DNA of 22,043 nucleotides from Bacteroidota bacterium (GTDB lineage Bacteria; Bacteroidota; Bacteroidia; JAADEI01): contig WFXT01000281.1 of assembly GCA_015490475.1 (NCBI GenBank), positions 1-22,043 of the forward strand, given 5' to 3'. The position numbers were made by a program, and so were the translations under genes. This document shows, piece by piece, positions 7,211-15,150 of this stretch. The notes under the pieces were generated by a model. That model was not told the DNA's origin. It searched no databases and was given only the letters and a program-made list of their open reading frames with translations. The stretch's first letter is position 1, and every line of letters starts with the position of its first letter.

Positions 7211-8350
7211 ATGAAACCAGAAATCAGGAGGATAGGTATCATTGGGGGAGGTCAACTGGCAAGGATGAGCATTCTGGCAGGTTATCCACTGGGCAAGGAG
7301 TTTGGAGTAATAGACCCTTCGGAACAGGCACCCGCTAAAAACCTTGCAGAACTATTCATCAGAGCATCATTTGAAGATATTAAGGCACAACAGAAACTCG
7401 CACAATGGGCAGACGTGATTACATACGACATTGAAAAAATTGAAACTTCATGGCTTATAGAAGCAGAAAAGGAAGGTTTACAAGTGTTTCCATCACCACA
7501 AATTCTTGCCATAATTCAAGATAAACTAACTCAAAAGGAATTTTTCTATAAAAGAGGAATTCCGGTTCCCAAAATATATCACGAAGCCGATCAGATAAAA
7601 GGTTTTCCAGTAGTAGCGAAAGCACGGAAAGGAGGCTATGACGGACAAGGAGTATGGATGGTTAATTCGCCAGATGACATAGACAAATTGCCTGATATCC
7701 CTTTATATTTTGAAGAGAAAGTTGACATCTATAAAGAAATCGGCGTTATGGTTGCAAGGGACTATTGGGGAGAAATTGTCATCTATCCTGTTGTTGAAAT
7801 GTTGTTTGAACATAGAAGGCACATTTTAAAATTTGTTAAAGTTCCTGCAGAATTAGATGTAAGCACCTTGAAAAAGGTCAAAGAATTGGCTTATGAAATA
7901 GCCCGTGTCTTAGAAAGTCCGGGAATTTATGGCATTGAGTTGTTTCTGGATAATGATGGTAGAATACTTCTTAATGAAGTGGCACCACGACCACACAACC
8001 TTGGACACTATTCCATAGAAGCCTGTGCAACATCTCAGTTTGAGAATCACATAAGAGCAGTCAGTGGACTACCCTTAGGTTATCCTACATTGCGCAAACC
8101 AGCAGTAATGATTAACTTACTATGTCCGCCTGAAGGGAAAGGCTCATTGCATATAGAAGGCTTAGATAAAGTCTTAAGGCTACCGGAAGTTCACGTTCAC
8201 TTGTATGGAAAATGGCAAGCAAAACCTTTCAGAAAAGTTGGGCACATCACCGTTCTTAGAGATTCTTTGAATGAAGCATGGGACATTGCCCGGAAAGTTG
8301 ATACAATGTTAACACTAACAGTAAAAAGTGAACAATGGCAGGACGTGTAG
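7211..8350 (+). CDS. purK: N5-carboxyaminoimidazole ribonucleotide synthase
   Basis: An ATP-grasp enzyme that carboxylates aminoimidazole ribonucleotide with bicarbonate, giving N5-CAIR in purine synthesis. The 379-residue length is normal. The N-terminus has the family's GIIGGGQLARM (9-19). The middle holds the ATP-grasp segment with PVVAKARKGGYDGQG, and the C-terminal half holds the metal and ATP site ILLNEVAPRPHNLGHYSIEA. Its product goes straight to PurE, whose gene overlaps this one by 16 bp. purK is the first gene of a compact operon: purK, purE, LtaS-like enzyme, lipid kinase. Confidence 0.96.
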   Translation: MKPEIRRIGIIGGGQLARMSILAGYPLGKEFGVIDPSEQAPAKNLAELFIRASFEDIKAQQKLAQWADVITYDIEKIETSWLIEAEKEGLQVFPSPQILAIIQDKLTQKEFFYKRGIPVPKIYHEADQIKGFPVVAKARKGGYDGQGVWMVNSPDDIDKLPDIPLYFEEKVDIYKEIGVMVARDYWGEIVIYPVVEMLFEHRRHILKFVKVPAELDVSTLKKVKELAYEIARVLESPGIYGIELFLDNDGRILLNEVAPRPHNLGHYSIEACATSQFENHIRAVSGLPLGYPTLRKPAVMINLLCPPEGKGSLHIEGLDKVLRLPEVHVHLYGKWQAKPFRKVGHITVLRDSLNEAWDIARKVDTMLTLTVKSEQWQDV

Positions 8351-8832
8351 CAATAATAATGGGTAGTGATTCTGATTATCCAGTAATGAAAGGAGCAGAA
8401 GAAGTTTTGAAGCGTTTTGGAGTGGAAGTCCTTGTTGACATTGTCTCTGCCCATCGGACACCAGATAAAATGTTTGAATTCGCACGAACTGCTCACACTA
8501 AAGGTATTGAAGTGATTATTGCAGGAGCCGGAGGGGCAGCCCACCTGCCCGGAATGGTAGCATCAATAACACCATTGCCTGTTATTGGAGTCCCTGTCAA
8601 CATAACGCCATTGCAGGGATTGGATGCTCTGCTTTCCATCGTACAGATGCCTAAAGGAGTTCCTGTTGCCACTGTAGCAATTAATAACTCTGCCAACGCA
8701 GGACTACTTGCAGTTAGAATCCTTGCAGTGAAATATCCCGAATTGCTTGATAAGATGATAGAATATCAGCAGGAGTTAAAAGACATTGTAAGACAAAAGG
8801 CAGAGCGACTAAAAGAGATACGAAGCGAATAG
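8335..8832 (+). CDS. purE: N5-CAIR mutase (class I PurE)
   Basis: Moves the carboxyl group of N5-CAIR from nitrogen to carbon to make CAIR. It is a 165-residue class I PurE with GSDSDYPVM (10-18), SAHRTP with the catalytic His40, GAGGAAHLPGMVAS for substrate binding, and the usual octamer-type C-terminal helix. Pairing with purK supports the class I (N5-CAIR) reaction rather than the class II reaction. The start lies 16 bp inside purK, and the stop TAG is immediately followed by the ATG of the next gene, so all three are probably translationally coupled. Confidence 0.96.
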   Translation: MAGRVAIIMGSDSDYPVMKGAEEVLKRFGVEVLVDIVSAHRTPDKMFEFARTAHTKGIEVIIAGAGGAAHLPGMVASITPLPVIGVPVNITPLQGLDALLSIVQMPKGVPVATVAINNSANAGLLAVRILAVKYPELLDKMIEYQQELKDIVRQKAERLKEIRSE

Positions 8833-10704
8833 ATGCTCAAGAATATAGTGCTTGGCTTAAGAACTATTTTCTCTTTTTGGATAGTCGCAGTTTTGATATC
8901 GTTCATTATTCGTGGCATTTTCTTGTTTTTTTACAAAACAGAGTTTAATGAATGTGGCTTGGCAGACCTTGCAGGAGGCTTAATTTTTGATATATCCACT
9001 GCTTCAATGTTCGTTGTGCCAGTTATTATCTTGTGGTTAATGCCATTCAAGAAGTTATTTAAAGTATCAATGTGTTTCTTATTCTTTGTGTATATAGCCA
9101 CTATGATAGCCGACTGGCTTTATTTTCCTTTTCAGCAACGTCATTTAGGATATGAAGTTATACTGATGCAAGCAAGGGGCTTTGAACTGCAATTAATTGA
9201 CTATATAACTACATACTGGCACTGGATTGTAGCAGGCATATTGTTGCTATTCGCTTCGTGCAAAATATTAAGGTTGCTTCGTGCCTTTGATTATGAAATA
9301 CAATTTATTTATAAAACCATTGTTTTGTTAATTGCCACACCACTTGTGATAATAGGTATTCGGGGAGGTTTCCAGTTAAGACCGATTCACATGACAGATG
9401 CAGGAGAATTTGTCCGACCAACATGTGCACCATTGGCTATAAACGGAGTTTTTTCTTTCATTAAATCTTTTGAAGGCACACCAGCAGAATGGCAGGTTGA
9501 TATAACCGATTCTGAAGCCTGTGCCTGTCTTAAGCCCTTTAGAACACCTATCCAAAGCAACAATAAAAATGCAAAGCAACCCAATATTCTTGTATTAGTT
9601 ATTGAAAGTTATTCCAGAGAGTTTTCCATTATGGGTAGTCACCTTGCAGGAAGACCATCTATGACCCCTTTCCTTGATTCCCTTGCCCTTCACAATGCAT
9701 CTTTCATTAACTATTTTGCCAATGCCCGCAGAACTATGGACGGCGTCGTTGCTATAGTGTCGGGCATCCCTGCTTTGATGCGTGGCACATACATATACTC
9801 AAACTACGTGTCACCATATCACGTATCACTGCCTCAAATTCTTGAGAAATATGGCTACAAGACATACTTTTTTCTGGGTAGTTTTCTGGGCACAATGGGA
9901 ATTTATCAATATTCAACCCTCGTTGGCTTTGATAGATATTTTTCAATGGAAGACTATCCCGACCAGACGCACTTTGATGGAACATGGGGCATCTATGACC
10001 ACCTATATCTCAAGTGGGTAGCAAATGTTATGGACACCCTGCCTCAACCTTTCTTTACGGTTGTTTTAACCCTTTCCTCCCATCAACCTTATGCAGTTCC
10101 CGATTCCGTGGCAGATAAGTTAAATGAAGATGATAAAGTCCTACGCTCTTTAAAATATGCAGATTATGCAGTGAAAACATTCTTTCATGAATTGGAGAAG
10201 TCTGGACTGCTTGATTCCACTATCATCATAATCACGTGCGACCACCCAATGGCACCGTATAGCAAAGCATTTGCAAATCGCATTTCTGTGTTTGCAGGAA
10301 ATCTTATCTTGATTAACACACCTTTGCGGGGAGTGGACTCAAACCGTGTCGTTCAACAGATAGACCTGTTTCCCACTGTGCTTGATATAGCAGGAGTGCC
10401 AGACACCGTGTTTTCAATTGGCATTTCTCTGTTTGATACAATAACAGATCGTTTCGCAATAACTTATTATGACCCATTATGGCAATGGTTAACAGATTCT
10501 GTGCTTATTTCCTTTGATAACAAAACATTTATCTGCAACAGAGTTTATCTTGATAGCCTGATTATCGGGCAGGAAATTAAGTGTCCCACAACGGAACTGT
10601 GTCGCTTTAAAGCAAGCCTGCATTTCCTTAAGAAATATCTTGAAAATCCGATAGATGCTACACGTAATATGGAATCCGAATGCGGGACGGGGCTCGGCAC
10701 ATAA
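8833..10704 (+). CDS. LtaS-like membrane phosphotransferase (sulfatase fold)
   Basis: A 623-residue membrane enzyme with an N-terminal block of about five membrane helices (about 12-33, 45-70, 78-98, 125-145, 160-178) and an extracytoplasmic alkaline-phosphatase-fold domain (about 249-580). Its active-site residues align with lipoteichoic acid synthase: Glu258 (VIESYS), nucleophile Thr301 (ARRTMDG), His417 (SSHQPY), and Asp470-His471 (TCDHP). LtaS enzymes move phosphoglycerol from phosphatidylglycerol and release diacylglycerol. Gram-negative relatives use it on periplasmic glucans or other surface glycans, so the acceptor here is unknown. The gene starts directly after the purE stop and overlaps the lipid kinase gene by 50 bp. 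A phosphoethanolamine donor cannot be excluded. Confidence 0.88.
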   Translation: MLKNIVLGLRTIFSFWIVAVLISFIIRGIFLFFYKTEFNECGLADLAGGLIFDISTASMFVVPVIILWLMPFKKLFKVSMCFLFFVYIATMIADWLYFPFQQRHLGYEVILMQARGFELQLIDYITTYWHWIVAGILLLFASCKILRLLRAFDYEIQFIYKTIVLLIATPLVIIGIRGGFQLRPIHMTDAGEFVRPTCAPLAINGVFSFIKSFEGTPAEWQVDITDSEACACLKPFRTPIQSNNKNAKQPNILVLVIESYSREFSIMGSHLAGRPSMTPFLDSLALHNASFINYFANARRTMDGVVAIVSGIPALMRGTYIYSNYVSPYHVSLPQILEKYGYKTYFFLGSFLGTMGIYQYSTLVGFDRYFSMEDYPDQTHFDGTWGIYDHLYLKWVANVMDTLPQPFFTVVLTLSSHQPYAVPDSVADKLNEDDKVLRSLKYADYAVKTFFHELEKSGLLDSTIIIITCDHPMAPYSKAFANRISVFAGNLILINTPLRGVDSNRVVQQIDLFPTVLDIAGVPDTVFSIGISLFDTITDRFAITYYDPLWQWLTDSVLISFDNKTFICNRVYLDSLIIGQEIKCPTTELCRFKASLHFLKKYLENPIDATRNMESECGTGLGT

Positions 10705-11488
10705 AGTAATAAGGAGACTTCAGAAGGCATTTCCTGATGCACAGTTCTGGGAAAGCAAAAGGAAAGTTGAAATGCCATTGATAATTGAAAAAGTTATGAA
10801 GCAAAATCCTGAAGTCCTGCTTATAGTAGGCGGGGATGGCACAATTAATTCACTCGCATATTTTTCAGAAGAAATCACATGTCCCATTATTCCTGTTCCT
10901 GTTGGCAGTGGCAATGGCATAGCACACCAATTAGGCATCAAAAGAATAGAAGATTCAATTAAAGCAGTTGACAGTTCCAACGTATGTAAATGGCATATTA
11001 TTGAGACAAATCAGAAAATAAAGGGACTAAACATACTGGGCAGTGGATTTACAGGATTTGTAGCACATCAATTTGCCACCACAACTCGTGGAATGATGGG
11101 ATACGTGAAGTCTTTTTTTAAGACTGTTGGCGTTCCTGAAATTATGTTTGAAGTCAATGGTAATGTTATTGAAGCATGGGATGTTAGTTTTGCCGTTGGC
11201 GGAGAATGGGGCAATTCAGTAGTTATTCATCCTTACGCTCACGGTTGCTCTGGCAAATCCTTTTGTGTTATACTGAAAAAGCCTTCGTGGATACAATTTC
11301 CTTATCATCTTCTACTGCTTTTATCCCAAAAACATGACAAATCTTCTCTCTGGCAATCAACAGAAAGCGACAAAGTAATAATAACAAGGGGAAGCAAATG
11401 GGGGCACATTGACGGGGAACCTGTTCAATGGTCTTTTCCTCTTGAAGTCTGGAAATCAGATAAATATTTGCTTTTCAAAAAGGCATGA
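10655..11488 (+). CDS. Diacylglycerol-kinase-family lipid kinase
   Basis: A 277-residue lipid kinase of the DagK/YegS family, which phosphorylates diacylglycerol or a related lipid at the membrane face using ATP. Visible motifs are NPNAGRG (7-13), GGDGTIN (59-65), PVGSGNGIAH (82-91) and, near the C-terminus, HIDGEP. The ATG at 10655 must be used because a later start would remove NPNAGRG, so a real 50-bp overlap with the LtaS-like gene follows. In Gram-positive bacteria DgkB recycles the diacylglycerol left by LtaS, and the overlap suggests the same division of labour here. A sphingoid or other lipid substrate remains possible. Confidence 0.9.
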   Translation: MLHVIWNPNAGRGSAHKVIRRLQKAFPDAQFWESKRKVEMPLIIEKVMKQNPEVLLIVGGDGTINSLAYFSEEITCPIIPVPVGSGNGIAHQLGIKRIEDSIKAVDSSNVCKWHIIETNQKIKGLNILGSGFTGFVAHQFATTTRGMMGYVKSFFKTVGVPEIMFEVNGNVIEAWDVSFAVGGEWGNSVVIHPYAHGCSGKSFCVILKKPSWIQFPYHLLLLLSQKHDKSSLWQSTESDKVIITRGSKWGHIDGEPVQWSFPLEVWKSDKYLLFKKA

Positions 11489-11513
11489 AACCTTCATAGA
11501 CTTTTCGTCGTTT

Positions 11514-11544
11514 AAATAAGTGTAAGCCATTTGGCTTATTATTT
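11514..11544 (+). terminator. Hairpin after the purK operon, terminator-like
   Basis: AAATAA-GTG-TAAGCC-ATTT-GGCTTA-TTATTT forms a 12-bp stem with a 3-nt bulge and a 4-nt loop, 26 bp after the kinase stop. The 3' arm is T-rich but no long T-run follows, so it is a weak intrinsic terminator or an mRNA 3'-end stabiliser. Confidence 0.4.
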
Positions 11545-11561
11545 GAAAAATTGTAACTTTA
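11530..11561 (+). promoter_or_regulatory. Putative promoter for the ECF sigma factor gene
   Basis: TTTG (11530-11533) is followed after 20 nt by TAACTTTA (11554-11561), one base from the TAnnTTTG -7 consensus. The start codon lies 56 nt further on, leaving a leader that contains the left arm of a 12-bp inverted repeat. The -33 part overlaps the preceding hairpin. Confidence 0.35.
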
Positions 11562-11587
11562 ACCCTGAAAATAATGTGCCTATAAGG

Positions 11588-11659
11588 GAGAGCCATCACG
11601 CCTGAAATTTTGGAGCAATGAAAAGGGATAAGTTGGGTAAGGAAGAAGTGATGGCTCTC
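11588..11659 (+). repeat. 12-bp inverted repeat flanking the sigma-factor start codon
   Basis: GAGAGCCATCAC (11588-11599) is the exact reverse complement of GTGATGGCTCTC (11648-11659). The 48-nt interval includes the ATG at 11618. In the mRNA the arms could pair and place the start codon inside a closed loop, a layout able to control translation. The right arm encodes Val11-Leu14 and contains an in-frame ATG at 11651 that is a possible second start. Confidence 0.6.
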
Positions 11660-12253
11660 GTAGAGCGTGTTGCACAGGGCGACAACGACGCATTCGCAAC
11701 ACTCTATGAGCATTATTACGAGCCACTTCTGGCATACATGAAGTCCTTCATTTCTGATGAGATGCTTGCAGAAGACATGACTCAAGACACTTTTATTAAA
11801 GCCAGAACCAAGATAATAAATGGTCAATATCAAGAGCGAGGCAGATTCTTTCAATGGCTCTGTCAAGTCGGCAGAAATATGTATATAGACCACTACAGGA
11901 GAAAGAAAGTCCGTGGGATGGGTCCCATGCCAGCATGGACAGAGGAAGACAATCGGGACACCTTCTTTGCAACCAACGAAGGCAGAGCAGACTTCTACAT
12001 TGAAGAAAAGGAAACACGAGAATTAATCAGAGAGTTGCTTGAACAATTGCCCGAAGAACAACGCAAAGTAGTGGAAATGAAAATTTATGAAGGGCTCACA
12101 TTCAGGGAAATAGCAGAAAAGACAGGAGTTAATATCAACACCACTCTTGGCAGAATGCGTTATGCCCTTGAAAAAATGAGAAAAGCAATTAAAAAACGTC
12201 AAGAATATAAAAACCTGAAAATCAAGAGCAAGACACGGGGAAGAAAGTCATAA
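11618..12253 (+). CDS. ECF-type RNA polymerase sigma factor
   Basis: A 211-residue sigma-70-family factor containing only regions 2 and 4. Region 2 spans about 24-97 (AFATLYEHYYEPL, then the core-binding EDMTQDTFIKA and the -10 recognition part WLCQVGRNMYIDHYRRKK). Region 4 spans about 135-192 (LEQLPEEQRKVVEMKIYEGL and the helix-turn-helix FREIAEKTGVNINTTLGRM). A basic tail follows (KSKTRGRKS). No anti-sigma factor is next to it; a gene-free stretch follows. Its promoter targets cannot be read from the window. Control may be at its own mRNA, given the inverted repeat around the start codon. An ATG at 11651, preceded by AAGGA, is an alternative start that would remove 11 residues. Confidence 0.94.
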   Translation: MKRDKLGKEEVMALVERVAQGDNDAFATLYEHYYEPLLAYMKSFISDEMLAEDMTQDTFIKARTKIINGQYQERGRFFQWLCQVGRNMYIDHYRRKKVRGMGPMPAWTEEDNRDTFFATNEGRADFYIEEKETRELIRELLEQLPEEQRKVVEMKIYEGLTFREIAEKTGVNINTTLGRMRYALEKMRKAIKKRQEYKNLKIKSKTRGRKS

Positions 12254-12687
12254 TAATCCCTCATCTTGTTGATTCCTTTGGGCAGGTGTAAAAATCAGTC
12301 CTAATTAGAAGAAGACTTTAAGTATTTGTGACATTATCATGCTTGATATTTATGAAGTAGTGTTACATAATTTGCACTTTCATCATCGATATCCACAAAT
12401 AGTACATTAGTTCTTAAATGGCTAATGGGCTAATTCCTTGATTTTACAGGTTTTTCAGCATATTGAAGTTCCAAAAGACGCATTATCCGCTAACTACCGA
12501 ACATCTGCTGTGGTTTTCATTATCGCACTAAAGCAACAAGTTATCCAATTTAATATACTACCGTAGAAGCCTTTAGGTAACTGCATTTACGGATAGCCAT
12601 CACTAAAAACTTAGGTAAGAATTTTTGAAAAGCACAAAAACAAACTAAAGCACAGTTATATTACGTTATTTATGCTAAATAAGCAAA
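12254..12687. other. 434-bp stretch without a convincing gene
   Basis: Both strands are dense with stops. The longest plausible reading on the minus strand starts with ATG at 12483 and has an in-frame TAG at 12430-12432 and a TGA at 12337-12339, about 48 codons in all. I recognise nothing in it. The short direct repeat GGCTAAT occurs at 12420-12426 and 12428-12434. No tRNA-like cloverleaf, transposon end or integrase is visible. The right end holds the regulatory region of the mercury operon. Confidence 0.6.
12666..12682. promoter_or_regulatory. Operator-like palindrome before the ArsR-family gene
   Basis: TTATTTA-TGC-TAAATAA is a perfect 7-bp inverted repeat with a 3-bp centre, ending 5 bp before the regulator's ATG. 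ArsR/SmtB dimers bind A+T-rich palindromes of this kind over their own promoters, so it is the likely site of self-repression relieved by Hg(II). It is inferred from position and symmetry only. Confidence 0.5.
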
Positions 12688-13068
12688 ATGACAAAGAATT
12701 TATTGGCTTGCAAAAGGGAGCGGTTTGATGAACAAACCATTTTAGAAGGGCGCAAATTAATTGCGGAAAAAAGTGATTTGCTACAGGAAGTGGCACGATT
12801 TAATGCCACAATGGGACGTGATGCCCGTTTGAAGATATTGTTTTTGTTAACTCAGTTTGACGAATTGTGTCCTTGTGATTTGAGTGACATTCTTGGCAAT
12901 GCCATTCAATCAATCAGCGACCACTTGTCCAGATTGCGTACATGGGGAGTAGTGAATACTCGTCGTGAAGGTAGAACAATTTATTATTCTCTGAAACCAA
13001 AATGGAAACGGTTCTTCAAAAAATTTTTCGCAATGATGGAAGAAATGTCTATGCAAAAAACTATTTAA
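12688..13068 (+). CDS. ArsR/SmtB-family metal-sensing repressor of the mer operon
   Basis: A 126-residue winged-helix repressor. Its core (about residues 35-105) has RDARLKILFLL, the metal-site helix LCPCDLSDIL with Cys61 and Cys63, the recognition helix IQSISDHLSRLRTWGVV, and the wing REGRTIYYSL. A further Cys8 could complete a three-thiolate site. The protein is first in a tight operon with MerTP (13 bp downstream) and MerA. This points to Hg(II) as inducer, although other thiol-binding metals such as arsenite, cadmium or lead fit the motif too. ArsR-type regulators replace MerR in several mer operons, including those of Thermus and actinomycetes. An operator-like palindrome sits just upstream. 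Confidence 0.88.
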   Translation: MTKNLLACKRERFDEQTILEGRKLIAEKSDLLQEVARFNATMGRDARLKILFLLTQFDELCPCDLSDILGNAIQSISDHLSRLRTWGVVNTRREGRTIYYSLKPKWKRFFKKFFAMMEEMSMQKTI

Positions 13069-13081
13069 AATCAAGAGAGCC

Positions 13082-13723
13082 ATGCAAGGGAAAGACATCA
13101 AACTGGGGATAGCATCTGTCTTTACTGCCTTGTTGGCAGGGTCATGTTGCATTTTACCCTTTCTGGCGGCTGTCGGTGCCACCAGTGGCGCCTTCGCTTC
13201 CAGATTGCAATTTCTTGAGCCGTTCAGACCATATTTCACTGTTTTGACCATTGGATTGCTGGGCTTAGCATGGTGGGATGTGCTTAAAAGGAAAAAAGCA
13301 GATCAGCAAGTGGAATGTGCCTGTGAAGAGGAACAAACACCTGTTCAGAAAGTTACTGGAAAATTCAGGTCTATTCCAGTGTTAAGTGTGATCACCATAG
13401 TTGCTTTGCTAATGATTGGGTTTCCATATTACAGTTCTCCGCTTATGGCTGGAGATAATAACACGATAGCAATCATAGACCAGAACAAAATTGAAAAGGC
13501 AATATTTCGTGTGGAAGGTATGACTTGTGAGGGTTGTGAAGTATCCATTCGCAAGAAACTTAAAGAATTAGATGGCATCATAAAAGTAAAACCCGATTAC
13601 AAAGCAGGCACGGTGTACGTGGAGTGGGATAAAGAGAAAATTTCCATTCCCACAATTGTGGAATCTATTGAAGAATTGGGCTATAAAGTTTCAGGATGGA
13701 ATGAGTTAAAAAGTGAAAAATAA
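13082..13723 (+). CDS. merTP: Mercuric transport protein, MerT-MerP fusion
   Basis: An inner-membrane importer of Hg(II) fused to its metal-binding partner; 213 residues. The MerT part has three membrane helices (about 8-33, 47-67, 97-115), with the vicinal Cys22-Cys23 pair in AGSCCILPF that accepts mercury. A loop with Cys79 and Cys81 (VECACEEE) could pass it on at the cytoplasmic side. The C-terminal part (about 139-206) is a heavy-metal-associated domain with GMTCEGC (Cys149, Cys152), equivalent to MerP. Fusions of this kind are known in Bacteroidota. The end overlaps the possible GTG start of merA. Confidence 0.92.
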   Translation: MQGKDIKLGIASVFTALLAGSCCILPFLAAVGATSGAFASRLQFLEPFRPYFTVLTIGLLGLAWWDVLKRKKADQQVECACEEEQTPVQKVTGKFRSIPVLSVITIVALLMIGFPYYSSPLMAGDNNTIAIIDQNKIEKAIFRVEGMTCEGCEVSIRKKLKELDGIIKVKPDYKAGTVYVEWDKEKISIPTIVESIEELGYKVSGWNELKSEK

Positions 13724-13730
13724 AATTACA

Positions 13731-15131
13731 ATGGGAACATGTTGTTCTTCTTGTAGGGACACTTCTGAACGCTATGACTTGATTATTATCGGAGGGGGTA
13801 GTGCAGGCTTTTCTGCCGCCATTAGGGCAAATGAAAAAGGATTAAAAACGCTCATCATAAATGGAGGTTTACCCATTGGGGGCACCTGTGTTAATGTTGG
13901 CTGTGTGCCAAGTAAATTTCTTGTGCATACTGCACGTAAGATTTATATAGCCCGACAATTGGCTCAAAGTGTTAATATTTCTCTGCAAGACATCGTTACC
14001 CGCATGAATGAGTTAGTCGGTGATTTAAGAAAGCGAAAGTACATTGACGTCTTAGAAACGTTAATAAACGTTGACTATCACGAAGGTAAAGTGCAATTTG
14101 TTGATTCTCATACTGTGGAATGTGAATGTGGACAGAAATGGGAAGCCGAACATTTTATTATTGCCACAGGTTCCAGACCATCTGTGCCACACATTGAGGG
14201 ATTGGATAGGGTTCCTTTTGATACCAGTCAAACAATTATGCAGAAGACAGAAATTCCTATTCATTTAATAATCATTGGGGCTGGATATATTGGACTCGAA
14301 TTAGGGCAGGTTTATAAGAGACTGGGGGCTAATGTATCTATTCTGGAACAAAGGAATCGTCTGGGGGTTCCAGAGAAAAGTGGTTCTGTATTACGACAAA
14401 AATTAGAATCCGAAGGCATCAAGTTTTATTTATCCGCAAGAATTAGGAAAGTGCAATATGACAAAGGGATTTTTGACGTTGAATATGAGCAAAATGGAAA
14501 GGTCAAGAGATTAGAAGGGACAACTCTTTTAGTTGCCACAGGAAGAAAACCCAACACAGACCACCTTTCCCTTGACAAAGCAGGTGTTGAAACAATTCCT
14601 TCAGGACACATCAAAGTAAATGAATATTTGCAAACCACACAACCTCACATTTACGCAGTCGGCGATTGCATTAATACGCCAGCACTTGTTTACACTGCGG
14701 CATACGAAGGTAAAGTGGCGGTTGACAATATAGCAAAATATGGTTCAATAAAGGCAGACTACACAGGATTACCCTTCGTGGTGTTTACAGAACCACAGGT
14801 TGCTTATTGTGGAAGGCTTGAAGAAAATGAGAATGTTGAAGAGGTTCAGTTATCTATGGAGGAAGTTCCTGCATGCTTAGCCAGTGGAGAAACTAATGGC
14901 TTCATAAGGTTATTGCGGGATAAAAACACTGATTTGCTTGTCGGGGCAGAAGTGGTATCTTCAATGGCGGGAGAAGTCATTATACCTATTTCTCTGGCAA
15001 TTAAGCATAAAATCACCGCAAAACAAATTACTGACACCATGTTTCCATATTTAACCTACGGAGAGTCTTTCAAATTGGGAGCCCTCTCGTTTGAAAAAGA
15101 TATAAAACAACTGTCCTGCTGTGCTGGTTAG
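13731..15131 (+). CDS. merA: Mercuric reductase
   Basis: A cytosolic FAD and NAD(P)H enzyme that reduces Hg(II) to volatile Hg(0). From the ATG at 13731 it has 466 residues; a GTG at 13713, overlapping merTP, would add six. It shows the FAD motif IIIGGGSAGFSAA (19-31), the redox pair in GGTCVNVGCVPSK (Cys53, Cys58), the NAD(P)H motif IIIGAGYIGLELG, a second FAD motif IYAVGDC, and the C-terminal vicinal pair LSCCAG (Cys463, Cys464), which is diagnostic for MerA. There is no N-terminal NmerA domain. Instead, a short cysteine cluster (MGTCCSSC, Cys4, Cys5, Cys8) precedes the flavin domain. The metal-binding domain of MerTP may stand in for NmerA. Confidence 0.95.
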   Translation: MGTCCSSCRDTSERYDLIIIGGGSAGFSAAIRANEKGLKTLIINGGLPIGGTCVNVGCVPSKFLVHTARKIYIARQLAQSVNISLQDIVTRMNELVGDLRKRKYIDVLETLINVDYHEGKVQFVDSHTVECECGQKWEAEHFIIATGSRPSVPHIEGLDRVPFDTSQTIMQKTEIPIHLIIIGAGYIGLELGQVYKRLGANVSILEQRNRLGVPEKSGSVLRQKLESEGIKFYLSARIRKVQYDKGIFDVEYEQNGKVKRLEGTTLLVATGRKPNTDHLSLDKAGVETIPSGHIKVNEYLQTTQPHIYAVGDCINTPALVYTAAYEGKVAVDNIAKYGSIKADYTGLPFVVFTEPQVAYCGRLEENENVEEVQLSMEEVPACLASGETNGFIRLLRDKNTDLLVGAEVVSSMAGEVIIPISLAIKHKITAKQITDTMFPYLTYGESFKLGALSFEKDIKQLSCCAG

Positions 15132-15150
15132 AGTAATATGACAACACGCT

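Noticed and set aside
12337..12375. Minus-strand reading DESANYVTLL resembles a tmRNA tag peptide
   Set aside because: There is no tRNA-like end, no TPsiC arm and no resume-codon context; the similarity is weak and probably chance.
12688..15131. Mercury operon as part of a transposon
   Set aside because: I found no transposase, resolvase or terminal inverted repeats on either side, and the base composition looks like that of the neighbours. Horizontal transfer is possible but not shown.
15132..15150. Shared terminator between merA and crcB
   Set aside because: Only a weak ACAC/GTGT pairing with a long loop is present and there is no T-run.
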